Assembly: GCA_051954695.1 (NCBI GenBank) | Contig: JBQCHL010000018.1 | Span: 1 to 64,000 of the forward strand | Reading direction: 5' to 3' | Origin: Terrimonas_A sp051954695 | GTDB taxonomy: Bacteria; Bacteroidota; Bacteroidia; Chitinophagales; Chitinophagaceae | Length of the DNA: 64,000 bases | Shown: positions 60,604-64,000 of the stretch, one piece after another | Layout of the letters: each line of letters starts with the position of its first letter | How positions within the stretch are numbered: the first letter of the stretch is position 1 | Position numbers and translations under genes: made by a program | The notes under the pieces: model-generated | What the model saw: only the letters and a program-made list of their open reading frames with translations | The model's database searches: none | Told to the model about the DNA's origin: nothing

Positions 60604-61517
60604 TACCACAATCTCGCTTTCACTTTTTTAAGATAAGCCAGCGCTTCTTTTCCCACCGGATTTCTTTTTTCCGTGAACCCCGCTTTCAAAGCTTTTCCCC
60701 AGGATTTAAAATAAGTGCCCCAATGCCCACCTGCTTTTTTCAGGTATTCCCAGCTCCACCCGAGCATTGTAGTAAGGTAATAAACAAAAGGCAGGTACCG
60801 CCGCGCCACCTTGCTTTTGTTTACCCATTGTGATGCCAGTTTCTGGTAATTGGGCTGCCTTCCTTTAGGAGATTCCTTATGTTCAAATGTAACTGCATTG
60901 TCGTAGCCAAGTGTATAACCGGCTTTGATGATACGGTATGAGAGGTCATATTCTTCCATACCATAAAAAAAATCCTCGGGGTATAAGCCCGTTTTTGCCA
61001 GCACTTCTTTTTTTAATACATGAGAGCAGCCTGTGAAATAGGAAGTAAGGAAAACCGGTTTATCCCTGTATTCTTCAAAACGTTTATGAGGAAGCGCTGT
61101 TTGCTGTTGCTCTTTTGTTTCATAATAAATAACACGGAATGTGATAATGCCGGTATTAGCCTGTTGGAAAAAATCTTTTTTAAATACACCGGCTATCTTA
61201 GGAAGACTGTCTGTAGAGTGAAAAACAATATCATCATCCAATACCAGCAGCAGGTTACCGCTGGCCATAGCCATCAACTTATTCCTTCCGCGTGATACAC
61301 CCAGGTTTTCGCTGGAAAGTATATAGTTTATTTTGAGGCCCGGGTTTTGTGTAATAAAACTTTCTACTTTTTCGTAAGAAACGGTGCTGGCATTATTCAG
61401 GATCAACACTTCTTTCAGCGGAGTGATGTCAGTCTCCTTCCGCAGGCTTTGCAGTAGCTCCAGCAGGTCGTCGGGGCGGTTATAGGTAATGATTATGATC
61501 GACAATACTTCATTCAT
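60600..61517 (-). CDS. Glycosyltransferase family 2
   Basis: A 305-residue GT-A enzyme: VLSIIIITYNRPDDLLELLQSLRKE, the DxD-like site in GNLLLVLDDDIVFHS, and GCSHVLKKEVLAKTGLYPEDFFYGMEEYDLSYRII on the acceptor side. The C-terminal region is basic and probably membrane-associated. The ATG at 61517 is used; the longer frame from 61574 lies within the upstream glycosyltransferase gene. It overlaps the end of that gene by 8 bp, so they are coupled. The likely role is assembly of a cell-surface glycan. Confidence 0.9.
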   Translation of the reverse strand: MNEVLSIIIITYNRPDDLLELLQSLRKETDITPLKEVLILNNASTVSYEKVESFITQNPGLKINYILSSENLGVSRGRNKLMAMASGNLLLVLDDDIVFHSTDSLPKIAGVFKKDFFQQANTGIITFRVIYYETKEQQQTALPHKRFEEYRDKPVFLTSYFTGCSHVLKKEVLAKTGLYPEDFFYGMEEYDLSYRIIKAGYTLGYDNAVTFEHKESPKGRQPNYQKLASQWVNKSKVARRYLPFVYYLTTMLGWSWEYLKKAGGHWGTYFKSWGKALKAGFTEKRNPVGKEALAYLKKVKARLWY

Positions 61518-62661
61518 GCGCTTGCAAGTTATGAATAAGCGGTTGCAGGATGCGGTTCCAGTCAAAATAAGCAAAAAAAGAATCAGGAGTCGGGTCTTTA
61601 TGGGTTGCAGTCTGTATCACAAGGGAAGTAAAATGGTCCCAGTTACCGTCCTCTGCTATGCTGAGTTTTGTGCCGCATTCATGTGCCGGGATGCCTGTGG
61701 ACTGGGATGCAAAACAAATCGTATTGCAGCCATGTGCAATGGCATCTACATTCTTTGTTTGAATACCTCCGCCGGAAAGGACGGGGTTGATGAACACATC
61801 TGCTGCTACAAAATAAGGGGTGATCGAAACTTGCTCGCCGGCCATGATCACGGATTCATCCGATAATTTGTTCAGGTATTGAAAGGCCGGGAAACGATTT
61901 CTTCCGCAAATGATTATCCTGAAAGGTATACCAGCAGCACGGAGCCTTGGCGCAATGGCCGAAAAAATATCTTCCACAGCTTTTGCATTCGGTTCATAAT
62001 CCAGTGTGCCGGCAAAGAGCAGTAGTTTTTCTTCAGCCCGTATACCATATTGCCTGCGCAATTTTTGACCATCTCCAGGATCTATTGCCGGCCGCTCCAC
62101 TCCATAAGGAATGATCAAACATTTTTCTGCAGAAAGCCCAAAATGCCTAACAGCCCATTCCTGGTCTTCACGGGTTTTGAAAAGGCTCAGGGATGCACGG
62201 CGATGCACCCATTTTTCATAGCGCTGCAGCAGTGGCCACCACCATTTGCCAATCTGCCGGAATCTGTTTGACTCGATGTTATGGGAATGAACGATGAAAC
62301 GTGCTTTGATGGCTTTGGCTGCCAGCCATGCCGCAATGCCCTGGTAGGGATGTTCAAGAATAATGGCGGCTGCTTTTTCCTGCCGGGCGATCTGTTTCAC
62401 TTTGCGCCAGTATAATGGGTTGAGTACATGCTTCTGTCCTGTAGGCAGCACCGGTAAAACTTTATATGGTAATTCTTCCTTTGGTTGGTTGTTATCGGAA
62501 CAAACACATACCAATGGATAATAAAGGGAAAGGTATTGATTGAAATAAGCAATCCCTTTCTGCCCTCCAAACAAAGGAGGCAGCACTTTATACCATACCA
62601 GGCTGATGATCTTTTCCAGGAGTGTTTGGTTTAGGTTTGACGCATTAAACCATCGCAGCAC
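61510..62661 (-). CDS. Glycosyltransferase (GT-B fold, GT4-like)
   Basis: A 383-residue GT-B enzyme. The N-terminal acceptor domain has LPPLFGGQKGIAYFNQYLS and FIVHSHNIESNRF; the C-terminal nucleotide-sugar domain has LLLFAGTLDYEPNAKAVEDIF and the E-x7-E-like region VFINPVLSGGGIQTKNVDAIAHGC. The only available start in frame is GTG 62661. It overlaps the downstream GT2 (60600-61517) by 8 bp and starts 4 bp after the stop of the YfhO-type gene, so all three form one operon. Confidence 0.88.
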   Translation of the reverse strand: MLRWFNASNLNQTLLEKIISLVWYKVLPPLFGGQKGIAYFNQYLSLYYPLVCVCSDNNQPKEELPYKVLPVLPTGQKHVLNPLYWRKVKQIARQEKAAAIILEHPYQGIAAWLAAKAIKARFIVHSHNIESNRFRQIGKWWWPLLQRYEKWVHRRASLSLFKTREDQEWAVRHFGLSAEKCLIIPYGVERPAIDPGDGQKLRRQYGIRAEEKLLLFAGTLDYEPNAKAVEDIFSAIAPRLRAAGIPFRIIICGRNRFPAFQYLNKLSDESVIMAGEQVSITPYFVAADVFINPVLSGGGIQTKNVDAIAHGCNTICFASQSTGIPAHECGTKLSIAEDGNWDHFTSLVIQTATHKDPTPDSFFAYFDWNRILQPLIHNLQAHE

Positions 62662-62665
62662 TCAC

Positions 62666-64000
62666 CTACTTTGTCGTTTTCTTGTTACTCTGCCTCCATG
62701 CCATAAACAAACCTCCAACCAGGGCGATCAGTATAGCAAAGGATGCGATAAATGAAATGTTCGCCCCTTTCCTGTAGGTGGATGGTTCAAACACAAAACG
62801 TATGGCATGCTTGCCTGCAGGAACTTGTATCCCGCGCAAAGCATAATCCGTTTTTAAATAAGCAGCGGGTTTGCCGTCTATATAAGCGTTCCAGCCTGCA
62901 GGGTAATACATTTCGCTGAACACCGCAAATTGTGGGGCCGCAGCATTGGATTCATAATCGATCTGGTCATTATCAAATTTTACCAGCCGGATAGAAGCGG
63001 TAGAGTCCCACTGAGGCTGTGATATTGAAGCAGCAGTTATTCCTTCAACGATTGCTGTATCTTTTAAATTGGTTGAACCAATAGCCTGCAGGGCAGCAGT
63101 TGCATTGTCTACTACCTTCACCTGCTTCACCAGCCAGCATGCTCCATAAGCATCAGGATTGGGAACAGCATGAGGCGTACGGCTCTGCGGGTCCACGACG
63201 ATAAAATATTTTGCATTCAGCATATTCAGTATGCCCGGATTGGGAATGCCATTCAAATATTTCCTGGCAAGGTTTTCTGCCAGCGTAAGCTTGGCCGGGT
63301 GATAGCCCGTAATGGACTTATGGTAATAAGAGGCCTGCGCTTCGGGATAAACTGCCTGCGCATTATTGAATATCCTGAAATCAGGGTCTTTATCATTCAG
63401 TAATTGCTGATCTACCGCCTGAGGTGTGAAATGCATGCTGATGTCATCAGACGGAACATAGTTCTCATCATTGAGATAATCATGGCTTACCAATGCCAGC
63501 TCTATAGTGCTGATAACAACCAGCCCGATTGCCAGTGCAAAAGGTTTGATCATGTTCCTGGTATAAAGATAGAGACCGCCCAACAGCAATAAAGCAAAAC
63601 CTGCGGCTCTCAGCAACTGGCCTCCGAACATGGCACGGCGGTCTTCTTTCAGCCCGTTGATTACAGCCCGGCTGATATCGTCGTTCTGGGATTGCTGCTT
63701 GATGTTGGCTGCAAGTGCGCTATCATAATAAGCAGTATAATCCATCAGCAGGTACATCAGCCCCAGCAATGCAAAAAGCCCGCCTACTGCATAAAGCACT
63801 TTTTTGAAATCCTTTTTCAAAAGTTCCTGCGCATTGCTGCGGAACAGGAGATATTGCAAAGCCAGTGCAGCCATTACTCCCACGGTCAATTGTGGAATTA
63901 CCTGGGCCATCGAAGGTGCCCTGAACTTATTGAACATGGGAAGATGTTCAAACAGGAACAGGTTAAAGCCCATAAAATTTTTCCCCCAGGCAATAAAGAT
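62666..64000 (-). CDS. YfhO-family membrane protein, partial (N-terminus beyond window)
   Basis: The frame runs off the window edge; 435 residues follow the first internal Met, and the preceding codons (IFIAWGKNF) extend the same protein. GKNFMGFNLFLFEHLPMFNKFRAPSM is the typical conserved segment of YfhO/DUF2723-like membrane glycosyltransferase-associated proteins. A helix QLTVGVMAALALQYLLF, a large extracytoplasmic domain (with YYPAGWNAYIDGKPAAYLKTDYALRG near the end) and a final helix (IALVGGLFMAW) follow. YfhO proteins glycosylate lipoteichoic acid in Gram-positives; in Bacteroidota the role is unknown. It heads the glycosyltransferase operon. Confidence 0.88.
   Translation of the reverse strand: MFIAWGKNFMGFNLFLFEHLPMFNKFRAPSMAQVIPQLTVGVMAALALQYLLFRSNAQELLKKDFKKVLYAVGGLFALLGLMYLLMDYTAYYDSALAANIKQQSQNDDISRAVINGLKEDRRAMFGGQLLRAAGFALLLLGGLYLYTRNMIKPFALAIGLVVISTIELALVSHDYLNDENYVPSDDISMHFTPQAVDQQLLNDKDPDFRIFNNAQAVYPEAQASYYHKSITGYHPAKLTLAENLARKYLNGIPNPGILNMLNAKYFIVVDPQSRTPHAVPNPDAYGACWLVKQVKVVDNATAALQAIGSTNLKDTAIVEGITAASISQPQWDSTASIRLVKFDNDQIDYESNAAAPQFAVFSEMYYPAGWNAYIDGKPAAYLKTDYALRGIQVPAGKHAIRFVFEPSTYRKGANISFIASFAILIALVGGLFMAWRQSNKKTTK

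Noticed and set aside
1..64000. CRISPR arrays, insertion sequences, phage genes, toxin-antitoxin pairs
   Set aside because: No regularly spaced repeats, transposase or integrase motifs, or paired small toxin/antitoxin frames were seen on reading.

Overview
The window looks like chromosomal DNA from a member of the phylum Bacteroidota, most likely a soil or plant-associated Chitinophagaceae-type organism. The evidence is a SusC/SusD pair with a hybrid two-component-type regulator, two proteins with type IX secretion (T9SS) C-terminal domains, a futalosine-pathway gene (mqnA), SPII and SPI export signals of the usual kind, and at least fifteen perfect TAnnTTTG elements (the Bacteroidota -7 promoter box) just upstream of start codons. 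GC content is moderate by eye. No phage, transposase, integrase or CRISPR array was seen. The only RNA gene recognised is one tRNA-Leu(CAA).

Layout. 1-3.9 kb: a partial epimerase-like gene, xseA-xseB (exonuclease VII), a secreted trypsin-like protease and two small proteins. 4.0-8.6 kb: a LacI-type regulator convergent with a TonB-dependent receptor, which is preceded by an orphan sensor kinase. 8.7-10.7 kb: an arsenic unit, arsR-arsM-metallophosphoesterase, with two matching palindromic operators. 10.8-25.1 kb: a carbohydrate region with a cellobiose 2-epimerase-like gene, a regulator split into kinase plus AraC-type response regulator, then divergently susC-susD-GH43-GH5-like-GH43/GH93 fusion. 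This looks like a polysaccharide utilisation locus (PUL) aimed at arabinan or an arabinose-rich glycan. 25.1-33.3 kb: mdaB-like reductase with divergent LysR, a repeat-bearing envelope protein, a four-fold-repeat membrane protein with a PepSY-like protein, a MocR regulator with a GNAT protein, and an FMN glutamate-synthase-like enzyme.

33.3-42.9 kb: a 0.8 kb stretch without a clear gene, a 1457-residue T9SS cargo, a propeller-type sensor kinase with a NarL-type regulator, a very small membrane protein and tRNA-Leu. 43-52.5 kb: housekeeping genes (saccharopine dehydrogenase-like, trmN6, tsaD, MacB/FtsX-like permease, prfC, a GNAT protein, purB and mqnA). 52.5-56.9 kb: a 1438-residue T9SS type B cargo with an unusual nested architecture. 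56.9-64 kb: a surface-glycan cluster with five glycosyltransferases, an FkbM methyltransferase and a partial YfhO-type membrane protein. Part of this cluster looks AT-richer and is bordered by inverted copies of one gene tail, which suggests a replaced cassette.

Functional picture. The PUL genes form one tight operon (gaps of 10-40 bp) read away from their regulator. A pair of 8 bp direct repeats spaced 21 bp apart lies in the intergenic region, where the AraC-type output domain would be expected to bind. The ars unit has its own feedback control. The window contains no single obvious new defence or mobile system. The most unusual items are the GH43/GH93 fusion, the propeller inserted inside a PKD domain, the MocR/GNAT pair with shared inverted motifs, the LacI operator shared with a short Rossmann-type protein, and the glycosyltransferase tail remnant.
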